DNA from: Sphingomonas immobilis
GTDB taxonomy: Bacteria; Pseudomonadota; Alphaproteobacteria; Sphingomonadales; Sphingomonadaceae
Length of the DNA stretch: 64,000 nucleotides
Assembly: GCF_030580995.1 (NCBI RefSeq)
Contig: NZ_JAUQSZ010000002.1
Span: 310,001-374,000 of the forward strand
Reading direction: 5' to 3'
The notes under the pieces were generated by a model, which ran no database searches, was not told the DNA's origin, and was given only the letters and a program-made list of their open reading frames with translations. A program made the translations under genes and the position numbers. Positions 1 to 8,691 of the stretch are shown piece after piece; within the stretch, counting starts at the first letter, position 1; each line of letters starts with the position of its first letter.

Positions 1-1215
1 GACAAGACGCTGACGCAGATGGGCCTCGCGCACGTGCCCGCCGATACCGCGACGGTGGTGAAGTCGCTCGCGGCGCGGGCGAAGGCGAAGGGGCTGGGCG
101 ATCGCTTCGCCGCCGATGCCGCGAAGATCTACACCGAGCGGGTGCTGCCGGCGCTCGACCGCCAGATCGACGAAGTGCGCGCGGTGCGCAGCCGCGCCAC
201 GCACGATGCGGGCGTGTGGAAGCTGCCGCAGGGCGACGCCTTCTACCGCACGGCGCTTGCCGCCAGCACGACGACGCGCTTCACGCCCGAGGAGGTCCAC
301 ACATTCGGGCTCGAACAGGCGCGCGAGATCGTCGCGCGGATCGAGCCGCTGCTCGTCAAGGCGGGGCTGACCAAGGGCACGACCGGCGAGCGCATCGCCG
401 CGCTCTTCCAGCAGCCCGGACAGCTCTATCCCAATACCGACGAGGGCAAGGCGGCGGCGATCGCCTTCTGCAACGACCGGCTGGCGGCGGTGCGGACGCG
501 GCTGCCGCGCGTGTTCAAGCGCGTGCCCTCCTACACGTTCGAAGTGCGGCGCGTGCCCAAGGAGAATGAGGCAGGTGCGTCATCGGCCTTCAGCCAGGCG
601 CCGTCGCTCGACGGATCGCGGCCGGGCTTCGTCTATTTCAACCTGCAGGATTCGGCGGAATGGCCGAAATTCATGCTGCCGACGGTGATCTATCACGAGG
701 GCCTGCCGGGGCATCAGTTCGAGGGTGGACTGGCGCTGTCGAACACCAACCTGCCGCTGATCCGCAAGACGATCGGCTTCTCGGGCTATGCGGAGGGGTG
801 GGCGCTCTACGCCGAACAGGTGGCGGACGAGATCGGCATGTACGACGATGATCCGCTGGGGGTGATCGGCTATCTGAAGGAGGCGCTGTTCCGCGCGCAG
901 CGCTGCGTCGTCGATACCGGGCTGCACCATTTCAAATGGAGTCGCGAGAAGGCGATGGCGCAGTTCGTGACCGAGCTCGGCGAGGCGCCGGGCTTCGCGG
1001 AGCGCGAGATCGACCGTTACTGCGCCAATCCGGGGCAGGCGTGCAGCTACAAGCTCGGCCACGCCACCTTCGTGAAGCTGCGCGCGGCGGCGCAGGCGAA
1101 GCTGGGCGCGAAATACGACATCAAGGATTTCCACGAGGCCGTGCTCGGCTGCGGCCGCGTGCCGCTGGAAATTCTGGAGCGCGTGGGCAACGAGTGGATC
1201 GCTTCGAAAGCCTGA
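1..1215 (+). CDS. DUF885 family protein, probable zinc-dependent peptidase (5' end outside window)
   Basis: The reading frame is open from the first base of the window, so the N-terminus, where this family usually has a signal peptide, is missing; about 404 residues are visible. Two motifs identify the DUF885 family. HEGLPGHQF (from about visible residue 232) is an HExxxxH-type metal site, and GYAEGWALYAEQ (from about 262) holds a further conserved Glu. DUF885 proteins are usually exported peptidases related to thermolysin-like folds; the substrate here cannot be told. The C-terminal part, with a CSYKLGHATF stretch and a DFHEAVLGCGRVPLEIL tail, is typical of the family. It ends facing the next gene, with a repeat-like spacer between them. 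Confidence 0.88.
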   Translation, partial: DKTLTQMGLAHVPADTATVVKSLAARAKAKGLGDRFAADAAKIYTERVLPALDRQIDEVRAVRSRATHDAGVWKLPQGDAFYRTALAASTTTRFTPEEVHTFGLEQAREIVARIEPLLVKAGLTKGTTGERIAALFQQPGQLYPNTDEGKAAAIAFCNDRLAAVRTRLPRVFKRVPSYTFEVRRVPKENEAGASSAFSQAPSLDGSRPGFVYFNLQDSAEWPKFMLPTVIYHEGLPGHQFEGGLALSNTNLPLIRKTIGFSGYAEGWALYAEQVADEIGMYDDDPLGVIGYLKEALFRAQRCVVDTGLHHFKWSREKAMAQFVTELGEAPGFAEREIDRYCANPGQACSYKLGHATFVKLRAAAQAKLGAKYDIKDFHEAVLGCGRVPLEILERVGNEWIASKA

Positions 1216-1233
1216 TTCGCTGTACGCAGGCGG

Positions 1234-1350
1234 CGAAGGTAACGAAGGTAACGCAAATCGCAGGCGAAAATGCGACGAACCGAGTGCGCCGGGGGCTGAC
1301 GTTTTCAAAGAGCGGGTGCGTTATCGCCGATCGCCGGCGTGTAGGACAGC
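1234..1350. repeat. Intergenic repeat block at a convergent gene end (copy A)
   Basis: This spacer lies between two convergent genes. It begins with a direct repeat, CGAAGGTAA twice (1234-1251). It ends with a 48-bp segment (1303-1350) that opens with TTTCAAAGAGCG and closes with GGCGTGTAGGACAGC. The same two boxes occur at exactly the same spacing at 30830-30877, also between convergent genes. The middle of the segment is only partly conserved. Confidence 0.6.
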
Positions 1351-1357
1351 GGTGTCG

Positions 1358-1852
1358 TTACGCCGTGCCGAAGAATCTTCTCAGGTGGGCGACCAGCCGT
1401 TGCATGTCGGCATGGAGATCGCGCGCACGCGCGGCGATGTCGTCCTGATCGACGACAAGAATCCGGCGGTCGCTATTTCCGCCACCAAGCTCGATCATCG
1501 TCAGGACGGCCAGCCATCTTCCCTTGCGATCCAGCGCGATCCGCGCCGCGCCGTGCGTGAGGAAGTGGCGCAACGTATCCCGCTTCCGGAAAGCGGCGAG
1601 CGCCGCGAGCGCCGGCGCTGCCCCTTCCACGCCCTCCAGTGCCGCGGCGAGCAGGTCGTATCTCGCCCCGACCGGCGGCGGCGGCTTGATCGGGCGGCCC
1701 TGTTTCACAAGCGCGAGCAGGGCCTCGCTGGCGGCGGCTTCCGCCGATGCGAAGGAAGCGATGCAGCGCCCGCGCCATTCGTTGAAAGCCGAAGTCGCCG
1801 CAGCGAAAGCGTCGGTCTCGACAAACTGAAGGGAGGAGACGGGGGCGTTCAT
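1358..1852 (-). CDS. Conserved hypothetical protein, 164 aa
   Basis: I do not recognise a characterised family. The start is the ATG at 1852, preceded by a GGGGG tract; an open frame continues upstream but only as the shadow of purK. The protein is mostly alpha-helical in appearance. It has an alanine-rich middle, a tryptophan/cysteine-containing N-terminal region (NEWRGRC, about residues 25-30) and a C-terminal helix rich in Arg and His (ADMQRLVAHLRRFFG). No signal peptide or membrane segment is visible. It lies just downstream of purK on the same strand (44-base gap), so it may be co-transcribed with the purine genes. Confidence 0.7.
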   Translation of the reverse strand: MNAPVSSLQFVETDAFAAATSAFNEWRGRCIASFASAEAAASEALLALVKQGRPIKPPPPVGARYDLLAAALEGVEGAAPALAALAAFRKRDTLRHFLTHGAARIALDRKGRWLAVLTMIELGGGNSDRRILVVDQDDIAARARDLHADMQRLVAHLRRFFGTA

Positions 1853-1896
1853 CCCCCATATCCTATCGCGGGAATACTTGCCGTTGCGTTGCCGCG

Positions 1897-2967
1897 TCAG
1901 CCGCGGCCCAGCCGGGTGACGTGGCCCATCTTGCGACCGGGGCGGACCTCCTTGCCGTAGAGGTGGAGGTGTGCGCCCGGATCGGCGAGGATCGCCTCCC
2001 ACCCGTTCGCCGCTTCGCCGATCAGATTTTCCATCGCCACGCTCGGCGCGGTCAGCCCCGTATCGCCGAGCGGCAGTCCGCAGATCGCGCGGATGTGATT
2101 CTCGAACTGCGAGGTGACGGCGCCCTCGATCGTCCAGTGGCCCGAATTGTGGACGCGCGGCGCCATCTCGTTGAAAACGGGCCCGTCCCTGCCCGCGAAG
2201 AACTCGCAGGCCAGCACGCCGACATAGCCGAGCCGGTCGGCGATACGCCCCGCCAGCGCCGCCGCCTCGCCCCATTGCGACGCGATCTCCGCGGGCGCGG
2301 GCAGGGTGGAGCGGGCGAGGATGCCGTCCTCATGCTGGTTCCACGGCGGCGGATAGCTCACCATCGCGCCGTCGCCGCGGCGTACGAGCAGGATCGAGAA
2401 TTCGTGGCTGAACGGCACGAAGCCTTCGAGGATGGCGGGGCGCTGGCCGATGGCCTCCCACGCCGCCTCGGTCTCCGCCGCATCGTGGATGCGGACCTGG
2501 CCCTTGCCGTCGTAGCCGAGCCGCAACGTCTTGAGGATGGCGGGCGTACCGATATCGGCGAGCGCGGTGCGGAGATCCTCGAGGCTCTCGATCTTCGCCC
2601 ACGGCGCGGTCCGCCCGCCGAGCTCGGCGACGAAGGTCTTTTCCTCGGCCCGGTCCTGAGCGACGCCGAGCGCCGCGGGCGCGGGATGCACGGGCACCTT
2701 GGCGGCGAGATAGACGATCGGGTCGAGCGCGATATTCTCGAATTCGTAGGTCACGACGTCGGCGATGGCGGCGAATTCGTCGAGCACGATGCGGCTGTGA
2801 TAATCGGCGCGCGTGAAGCTGGAGGCGGTCTGCGCCGCCACGCTCTCCGCATCGGGCGCGAGGACGTGGGTGCGATAGCCGAGCTGCGCGGCTGCGACCG
2901 CAAGCATCCGCCCGAGCTGCCCGCCGCCGAGGATGCCGATGGTGGAACCGGGAGGGAGGGCTTGCAT
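1897..2967 (-). CDS. purK: 5-(carboxyamino)imidazole ribonucleotide synthase PurK
   Basis: PurK carboxylates aminoimidazole ribonucleotide (AIR) with bicarbonate and ATP to give N5-CAIR, the substrate of PurE in purine synthesis. The 356 residues are the normal family length. The N-terminal nucleotide-fold motif GILGGGQLGRM is at residues 11-21, followed by an ATP-grasp core (LKTLRLGYDGKGQ, EGFVPFSHEFSILLVR) and the signature FNEMAPRVHNSGHWT near the metal site. The ATG at 2967 follows a GGAGGG ribosome site. purE lies 131 bases upstream on the same strand, separated by a palindromic repeat; a purE-purK pair is the usual arrangement. Confidence 0.97.
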   Translation of the reverse strand: MQALPPGSTIGILGGGQLGRMLAVAAAQLGYRTHVLAPDAESVAAQTASSFTRADYHSRIVLDEFAAIADVVTYEFENIALDPIVYLAAKVPVHPAPAALGVAQDRAEEKTFVAELGGRTAPWAKIESLEDLRTALADIGTPAILKTLRLGYDGKGQVRIHDAAETEAAWEAIGQRPAILEGFVPFSHEFSILLVRRGDGAMVSYPPPWNQHEDGILARSTLPAPAEIASQWGEAAALAGRIADRLGYVGVLACEFFAGRDGPVFNEMAPRVHNSGHWTIEGAVTSQFENHIRAICGLPLGDTGLTAPSVAMENLIGEAANGWEAILADPGAHLHLYGKEVRPGRKMGHVTRLGRG

Positions 2968-2982
2968 GGTCAGTTCCTGGCT

Positions 2983-3090
2983 TCCGTTCGGGCTGAGCTT
3001 GTCGAAGCCCTGTTCTTCTTTGCCCGCTAAGAAGAAAGGCAGCCGTTGAGCAAGCTCGCCCTTTGGGTCGACAAGCTCAGGGCGAACGGA
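2983..3090. repeat. Class A palindromic repeat (REP-like), between purE and purK
   Basis: An imperfect inverted repeat with outer arms CCGTTCGGGCTGAGCTTGTC and GACAAGCTCAGGGCGAACGG. It is one of nine class A copies in the window, all sharing a CCGTTCG..CTGAG....GTCGAAG arm. This one sits inside the probable purE-purK transcript. Confidence 0.85.
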
Positions 3091-3098
3091 TGTTGGGA

Positions 3099-3578
<480 letters not shown>

Positions 3579-3704
3579 CCTCCGCCCCTAGCGAGGGCGA
3601 GGCGGCAGGGCAAATCCGACGCGCAAATCTTTCGCGATTTCTGGGGTGGCCCCGCCGCCGGAGAGGCTTATGCTCCCCTTCCAAACAATAGCAGGAGAGC
3701 GCCG

Positions 3705-4709
3705 ATGAAACTCGCAAGCCTGAAAGGAGGCCGCGATGGCCGCCTCGTCGTCGTCTCGAACGATCTCGCCTGGTACGCCGATGCCGCGCATATCGCGCCG
3801 ACGCTGCAGGCCGCGCTCGACGATTGGGAGCGGATCGCGCCCGATCTCGCCAATCTGCAGACCGACCTCGAGCATGAGGCGATCCCGATGCGCCGCTTCC
3901 ACGAGCGCGAGGCGGCGGCACCCCTGCCGCGCGCATATCAATGGGCGGACGGATCGGCCTATGTGAACCACGTCGCGCTGGTGCGGCAGGCGCGCGGAGC
4001 GGAATTGCCCGAGAGCTTCTGGACCGATCCGCTGATCTATCAGGGCGGATCGGACGGGTTTCTCGGCCCGCGCGACCCGATCCCGCTGGCGGACGAGGCC
4101 TGGGGCGCGGACCTCGAGGGGGAGATCGTGGTGATTACGGGCGACGTGGCGCAGGGCGCGAGCCGTGAGGAGGCGCTGGCGGCGATCCGCCTGGTCGGCC
4201 TCGCCAACGACGTGTCGCTGCGCGGGCTGATCCCCGACGAACTTGCCAAGGGTTTCGGCTTCTTCCAGTCCAAGCCCGCGAGCGCGCTGTCGCCGGTGCT
4301 GGTGACGCCCGATGCGCTCGGCGACTGGTGGCGGGACGGCAAGCTGCACCGCAAGCTGCACGTCGATGTGAACGGTGCGCCGCTCGGCCGCGCCGATGCG
4401 GGCGAGGACATGACCTTCGATTTCGGCGCGCTGATCGCCCATGCCGCCAAGACGCGCGCGCTGGCGGCGGGGACGATCATCGGCTCTGGCACCGTCTCGA
4501 ACCGCGGCGCGGACGGAGGGCCGGGCAAGCCGGTGAGCGAAGGCGGCGTCGGCTATTCCTGCCTCGCCGAATTGCGCAGCGTCGAGACGATCGGCGGCGG
4601 CGCCGCGAAGACGCCGTTCCTGAAAGCGGGCGACACCGTTCGCATCTGGGCCGAGGACGACAAGCATCATCCGATCTTCGGGGTGATCGAGCAGGTGGTG
4701 GCGGGTTAG
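3705..4709 (+). CDS. Fumarylacetoacetate hydrolase family protein
   Basis: 334 residues, starting at the ATG after GCAGGAGAGCGCCG; the longer open frame upstream is the shadow of purE. It belongs to the FAH superfamily, Mg-dependent enzymes that hydrolyse, decarboxylate or hydrate 2-oxo acids in aromatic catabolism. The N-terminus (MKLASLKGGRDGRLVVVSND) is typical of the roughly 330-residue bacterial subfamily. Metal-ligand Glu residues lie in LEGEI (about 137-141), and the catalytic core ends with GTIIGSGTVSN and a C-terminal DTVRIWAED. The substrate is not evident. No other aromatic-degradation genes adjoin it. Its stop codon overlaps the end of the convergent RNA ligase gene. Confidence 0.9.
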   Translation: MKLASLKGGRDGRLVVVSNDLAWYADAAHIAPTLQAALDDWERIAPDLANLQTDLEHEAIPMRRFHEREAAAPLPRAYQWADGSAYVNHVALVRQARGAELPESFWTDPLIYQGGSDGFLGPRDPIPLADEAWGADLEGEIVVITGDVAQGASREEALAAIRLVGLANDVSLRGLIPDELAKGFGFFQSKPASALSPVLVTPDALGDWWRDGKLHRKLHVDVNGAPLGRADAGEDMTFDFGALIAHAAKTRALAAGTIIGSGTVSNRGADGGPGKPVSEGGVGYSCLAELRSVETIGGGAAKTPFLKAGDTVRIWAEDDKHHPIFGVIEQVVAG

Positions 4710-5220
4710 AAAAGCGAACCCTGCCGCACGAAAAGCGGCCAGCGGCCGAGCAGGTCGTGCCGGCCATGGCCGCTGCGGATCAGCAGGAACTCGTCGACCG
4801 TCCAGCCAATGGCGGACTCGAGCTTGCGGATGCCGGCGATCGCCGGGCCTTCGTAGGCGAGCGTCATGTGCAGCCAGAAAGTGTGTTCGGGAAGCTGCAC
4901 GCCGCAGCCTTGCGCATGCTTGCGAAGCGTCGCGTGAAAGCGCGTCGCAGCCGAGCCCTTGGCGCCGCGCAGGATACGGCCTCGATCTGGTCGAAAGTAA
5001 TTGCGAACGGATCGAAGCGAACCGCGTCGAACGTCTCCGACAGGCGTGCGAGCGCAGCCGGCGGCCAGTCCAGTTCGCTGCCGAGCCGCAGCATCGTGCT
5101 GTGAAACCGTGCCGGATCGTAATGTTCGTCGAGCCTGTTCGCGATGCGGCAACCACAGGTCTGACGGCGCGAAGCCTCGGGCGGCTTGATCATGACGTAA
5201 AGTTTGGGGGGCGTGAACAT
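4706..5220 (-). pseudogene. thpR: 2'-5' RNA ligase (LigT/ThpR-like) with an internal frameshift
   Basis: This is a 2H-phosphoesterase of the 2'-5' RNA ligase family, split over two frames. From the ATG at 5220 one frame encodes an N-terminal half with the first HxT motif (HST, residues 40-42). The second motif, HMTLAY, and the rest lie in another frame ending at 4706. The frames join near 4970-4985, around FDQIEA/ILRGAK, where one base appears to be missing. Both halves otherwise look well conserved, so either the mutation is recent or it is a sequencing error. It starts 8 bases after the dnaE2 stop on the same strand and would be read through from the SOS operon. Its end overlaps the convergent FAH-family gene. 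Confidence 0.75.
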
Positions 5221-5228
5221 GGTGTGGC

Positions 5229-8200
5229 TCAATGGAAATTGCGGGATTTGACCGGAATCGTGTCCGTGCTGCGGGGCGGCCAGGCCTCGGCGGCGCGTTG
5301 TTTCGGCCAAGCCTGCTTGCGATCGCGCGGATCTATCGTTCCGCCGTGCGTCGCGCCGTCGCCGGGCGCCGTCATGCGCGGCAGATCGAGATCGCCGACC
5401 TGCCGCAGCCACCCCGTCAGATCGGTCATCTGCTCTGCAACGACGTGGATGACGATTCCTTCGCGCTGAACCTTGCCGCGGATGGCGAGCATCGTCGCGG
5501 TCATGATCGTGCGGCGATTGGCTTCGAACCGATCTGCCCATAGAACGGCGTTGGCGATGCCGGTTTCGTCCTCAAGTGTCACGAAAACGACGCCGTTGGC
5601 GCTGCCGGGCCGCTGGCGAACAAGGATGAGGCCTGCCACTTCGACGCGGTCGCCGTCCTTCATCGCCATCAGGTCTCCGCATCTAACGATCCGCCGCGCG
5701 CTCAGCCGGTTGCGCAGGAACGAGACGGGGTGGGCGCGCAGCGAGAGTTGCGTCGCGCGGTAATCCTCGACGACCTCGCGCCCTGCGGTCAGCGGTTTCA
5801 GCATCACCACTGGCTCTGCGCTTTCGGGCACGGTTTCGCCCAGACGCGCGTCGGCGGCTGTGAACAGATCGAGTGGCGCCAATCCCCATGCCTTTATCTG
5901 CCACAGCGCCTCGCGCCGGTTGATGCCGAAGCCCTGGAACGCATCCGCCCTCGCCAGGTGCTCCAGGGCCGCAGGCTTCACGCCGGCGCGGCGCCAGACG
6001 TCTTCGACCGAAACGAACGGGCCGCCGGCGCGGCGCGCCTCAAGAATTTTCACGGCATCGGCGATCGCCAGGCCCTGAACGATCCGCATGCCCAGCCGTA
6101 CCGGCCTGAGGCTCATCCAATCCGCATCCGTGCCGCAAAAGGCCGCCAGCAAAGGCCGCTCGTTCGGCTCGGCATCCGCCATGCGCGTATCCCAGTCGCT
6201 CTCGTTGATACACACTGGCAGCGCCTCGACACCGTGCGCGCGGGCGTCGCGGACCAACTGTGCGGGGGCGTAGAAGCCCATTGGTTGCGCGTTGAGCAGG
6301 GCCGCGCAGAAGACATCGGGATGGTGGCATTTCATCCAGGACGAGGCGACCGCGATCTTGGCAAAGCTCGCCGCATGGCTTTCGGGAAAGCCGTAATTGC
6401 TGAAGCCCTTGATCTGCGCGACCAGCCGTTCGGCAAATTCGAGCGAAATGCCATTCGCCAGCATGCCTTCGATCAGTTTAGGGCCGAACTCGCCGATATC
6501 GCCGCTCGACTTGAAGGTCGCCATCGCGCGGCGCAGGCGGTCGGCTTCGGCGGGTTCGAAGCCCGCGCCTTTGACCGCGACCTGCATTGCCTGTTCCTGG
6601 AAAAGCGGCACGCCGAGCGTCTTTTTAAGGACTTCCTCAAGCGCCGGCGACGGATAATCGACGAGATCGGGATTCTCCCGCCGCTTCAGATAAGGATGGA
6701 CCATATTGCCCTGGATCGGGCCGGGCCGGACGATCGCCACCTGGATCGCGATGTCGTAGAAATCGATCGGCTTCATGCGCGGCAGCATCGACATCTGGGC
6801 GCGGCTTTCGATCTGGAACACGCCGAGCGTATCGGCCTGACGGATCATTTCGAAGGTCGGTCCGTCATCGTCCTGCAGAGTCGGAGATGCCAGATTCAGC
6901 AAGACCTGCTTGTGTTCGGCGAGCAGATCGAAGCAACGGCGCATGCAGCCCAGCATGCCGAGGCCGAGGATATCGACCTTCATGAAGCCGAGATATTCGA
7001 TGTCGGTTTTCTCCCACTCGACGACGCGGCGGTCGATCATCGCGGCGGGCTCTACGGGCATGAGATCGTGCAGCGTGTCGCGTGTCAGCACGAATCCGCC
7101 GGGATGTTGCGAGAGGTGGCGCGGCGTACCGATCAGTTCGCGCGCCAATTGCAGCGCCAGCGCCAGGCGGTGATCGGTAGCGTCGAGATTGAGCGCGGCG
7201 ACATGCTTGTCGGGAACGCCGTCGTTCGACCAACCCCACACCTGGCTGGCGAGGCCGGCGGTCATGTCCTCGGGCAGGCCGAGCGCCTTGCCGACCTCTC
7301 GAATCGCGCCACGCGAGCGGAAGCGGCTGACCACCGCCGTCAGCGCGGCGTGATCAAGGCCGTATTGCTCGTAGATCCACTGGATCACTTCTTCGCGCCG
7401 CTCGTGTTCGAAATCGACGTCGATATCGGGCGGCTCCTTGCGCTCCGTCGAGATGAAGCGCTCGAAGAGTAATTGATGCTTGATCGGATCGATCGAGGTA
7501 ATGCCGAGTACGAAGCAGATGACCGAATTGGCGGCCGAACCGCGGCCCTGACACAGGATTTGCTGGCTACGCGCAAACTGCACGATCGAGTTCACGGTAA
7601 GAAAATAAGGTGCATACTCCATCTTGGCGACCTGCTTCAGTTCGTAATCCAGCAGATCGGCATAGGCTTTGGGCGGATAGGCCCCGAATTTTTGCTTCAG
7701 TCCGCTCCGGGACAAGGCCTCGAGGGCTTGCTGCGGCGTCTTACTTTGAAAGACGTTTTCTTCTGGATACTGATGCTCCAGATCCCGCAACGTGAACCGG
7801 CACCGTTCCGCGATCGCGGCACTTGCCGCCACCGCTTGCGGGTAGCGGCGGAAGCGGCGGGCCATTTCCTGCGGGCTCTTGAGATGGCGGTCGGCGCTGC
7901 GGGTGCGGCGGTGGCCGAGATCGTCGATCGTGCATTTCTCGCGGATCGCCGTCACGACGTCCTGCAGCATGCGGCGATCGGGCGTGTCGTACAATATGTC
8001 GCCAGTCGCGAGCGGGGTTAGGCCGTGGGTGCGCGCGGCTTCGGCAAGCGCGGCGAGGCGGGGGGCTTCGTCGGGGCGGCGGTGTTGCGTCAGGCAGAGA
8101 TGGCCGTGCGTGTGCCCGAAAATGTCCGCCATCCAGCGCAGTTGTAGCGGATCGCCGAGGTCGGTGAGGCCGGGGACGAGCGCGGCGACGAGGCCCTGCG

Positions 8201-8573
8201 CGTACTCCGCAACATCCTCCCAATGAAGGAAACACTGGCCCTTCTCGCCCTTCTGGGCATTGGCGCGGCTCTTGCCGAGCGTCAGCAGACGGGTGAGGCG
8301 GCCCCAACCTGCGCGGTCCTCCGGCCAGACCAGCAGCGATGCGCCGTCGACCAGATCGAGCCGGCAGCCGGGGATCGAGCGGATCTCGACGCCGGCTTTC
8401 TCGATCTCGTCGCAGGCGTAAAGCGCGCGCACCACGCCCGCTACCGAGTTGCGATCGGTCACGGCCATCGCCGGCATGCCCATCGCCGCGGCGACCGAGA
8501 ACAGTTCTTCGGGCGAGGATGCGCCGCGCAGGAACGAATAGTGCGTCGTGACCTGAAGCTCGCAGTAGGTCAT
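5229..8573 (-). CDS. dnaE2: Error-prone DNA polymerase DnaE2 (ImuC)
   Basis: DnaE2 is the C-family polymerase of the damage-inducible mutasome; it performs translesion synthesis with ImuA and ImuB. The 1114 residues are normal. An N-terminal PHP domain starts with LQVTTHYSFLRGASSPEEL. The polymerase core contains CQGRGSAANS and the catalytic Asp triad PDIDVDF (residues 382-388). A C-terminal OB-fold region (DGDRVEVAGLILVRQRPGSA) is present. Start ATG at 8573, with GGGG 9 bases upstream. A palindromic repeat fills the whole gap between the imuB stop and this start. Expression should depend on the SOS box upstream of imuA. Confidence 0.96.
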   Translation of the reverse strand: MTYCELQVTTHYSFLRGASSPEELFSVAAAMGMPAMAVTDRNSVAGVVRALYACDEIEKAGVEIRSIPGCRLDLVDGASLLVWPEDRAGWGRLTRLLTLGKSRANAQKGEKGQCFLHWEDVAEYAQGLVAALVPGLTDLGDPLQLRWMADIFGHTHGHLCLTQHRRPDEAPRLAALAEAARTHGLTPLATGDILYDTPDRRMLQDVVTAIREKCTIDDLGHRRTRSADRHLKSPQEMARRFRRYPQAVAASAAIAERCRFTLRDLEHQYPEENVFQSKTPQQALEALSRSGLKQKFGAYPPKAYADLLDYELKQVAKMEYAPYFLTVNSIVQFARSQQILCQGRGSAANSVICFVLGITSIDPIKHQLLFERFISTERKEPPDIDVDFEHERREEVIQWIYEQYGLDHAALTAVVSRFRSRGAIREVGKALGLPEDMTAGLASQVWGWSNDGVPDKHVAALNLDATDHRLALALQLARELIGTPRHLSQHPGGFVLTRDTLHDLMPVEPAAMIDRRVVEWEKTDIEYLGFMKVDILGLGMLGCMRRCFDLLAEHKQVLLNLASPTLQDDDGPTFEMIRQADTLGVFQIESRAQMSMLPRMKPIDFYDIAIQVAIVRPGPIQGNMVHPYLKRRENPDLVDYPSPALEEVLKKTLGVPLFQEQAMQVAVKGAGFEPAEADRLRRAMATFKSSGDIGEFGPKLIEGMLANGISLEFAERLVAQIKGFSNYGFPESHAASFAKIAVASSWMKCHHPDVFCAALLNAQPMGFYAPAQLVRDARAHGVEALPVCINESDWDTRMADAEPNERPLLAAFCGTDADWMSLRPVRLGMRIVQGLAIADAVKILEARRAGGPFVSVEDVWRRAGVKPAALEHLARADAFQGFGINRREALWQIKAWGLAPLDLFTAADARLGETVPESAEPVVMLKPLTAGREVVEDYRATQLSLRAHPVSFLRNRLSARRIVRCGDLMAMKDGDRVEVAGLILVRQRPGSANGVVFVTLEDETGIANAVLWADRFEANRRTIMTATMLAIRGKVQREGIVIHVVAEQMTDLTGWLRQVGDLDLPRMTAPGDGATHGGTIDPRDRKQAWPKQRAAEAWPPRSTDTIPVKSRNFH

Positions 8574-8582
8574 GTGCGAAAC

Positions 8583-8691
8583 CCCGCCGCGTCTCCGCGC
8601 CTCCGCGTAAGAAAGAAGAGTGTTTCACGCGGAGGCGCGAAGACGCGGAGAGAAAGAGCGAAAGCGGCCGCGCCGCGAAGAAGGGCGCTCA
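8583..8691. repeat. Class D palindromic repeat, copy 1 (imuB-dnaE2 junction)
   Basis: A roughly 110-bp palindrome with arms built on CGCGTCTCCGCGCCTCCGCGT and its complement, around a short AT-rich loop. Read in the direction of transcription it begins at the TGA of imuB and ends just before the dnaE2 ribosome site. It matches copy 2 (12755-12898) along about 68 bases of its first arm with few differences. Confidence 0.85.

Noticed and set aside
5730..7472. 580-codon plus-strand frame opposite dnaE2
   Set aside because: Shadow of a well-conserved polymerase; low-complexity composition.
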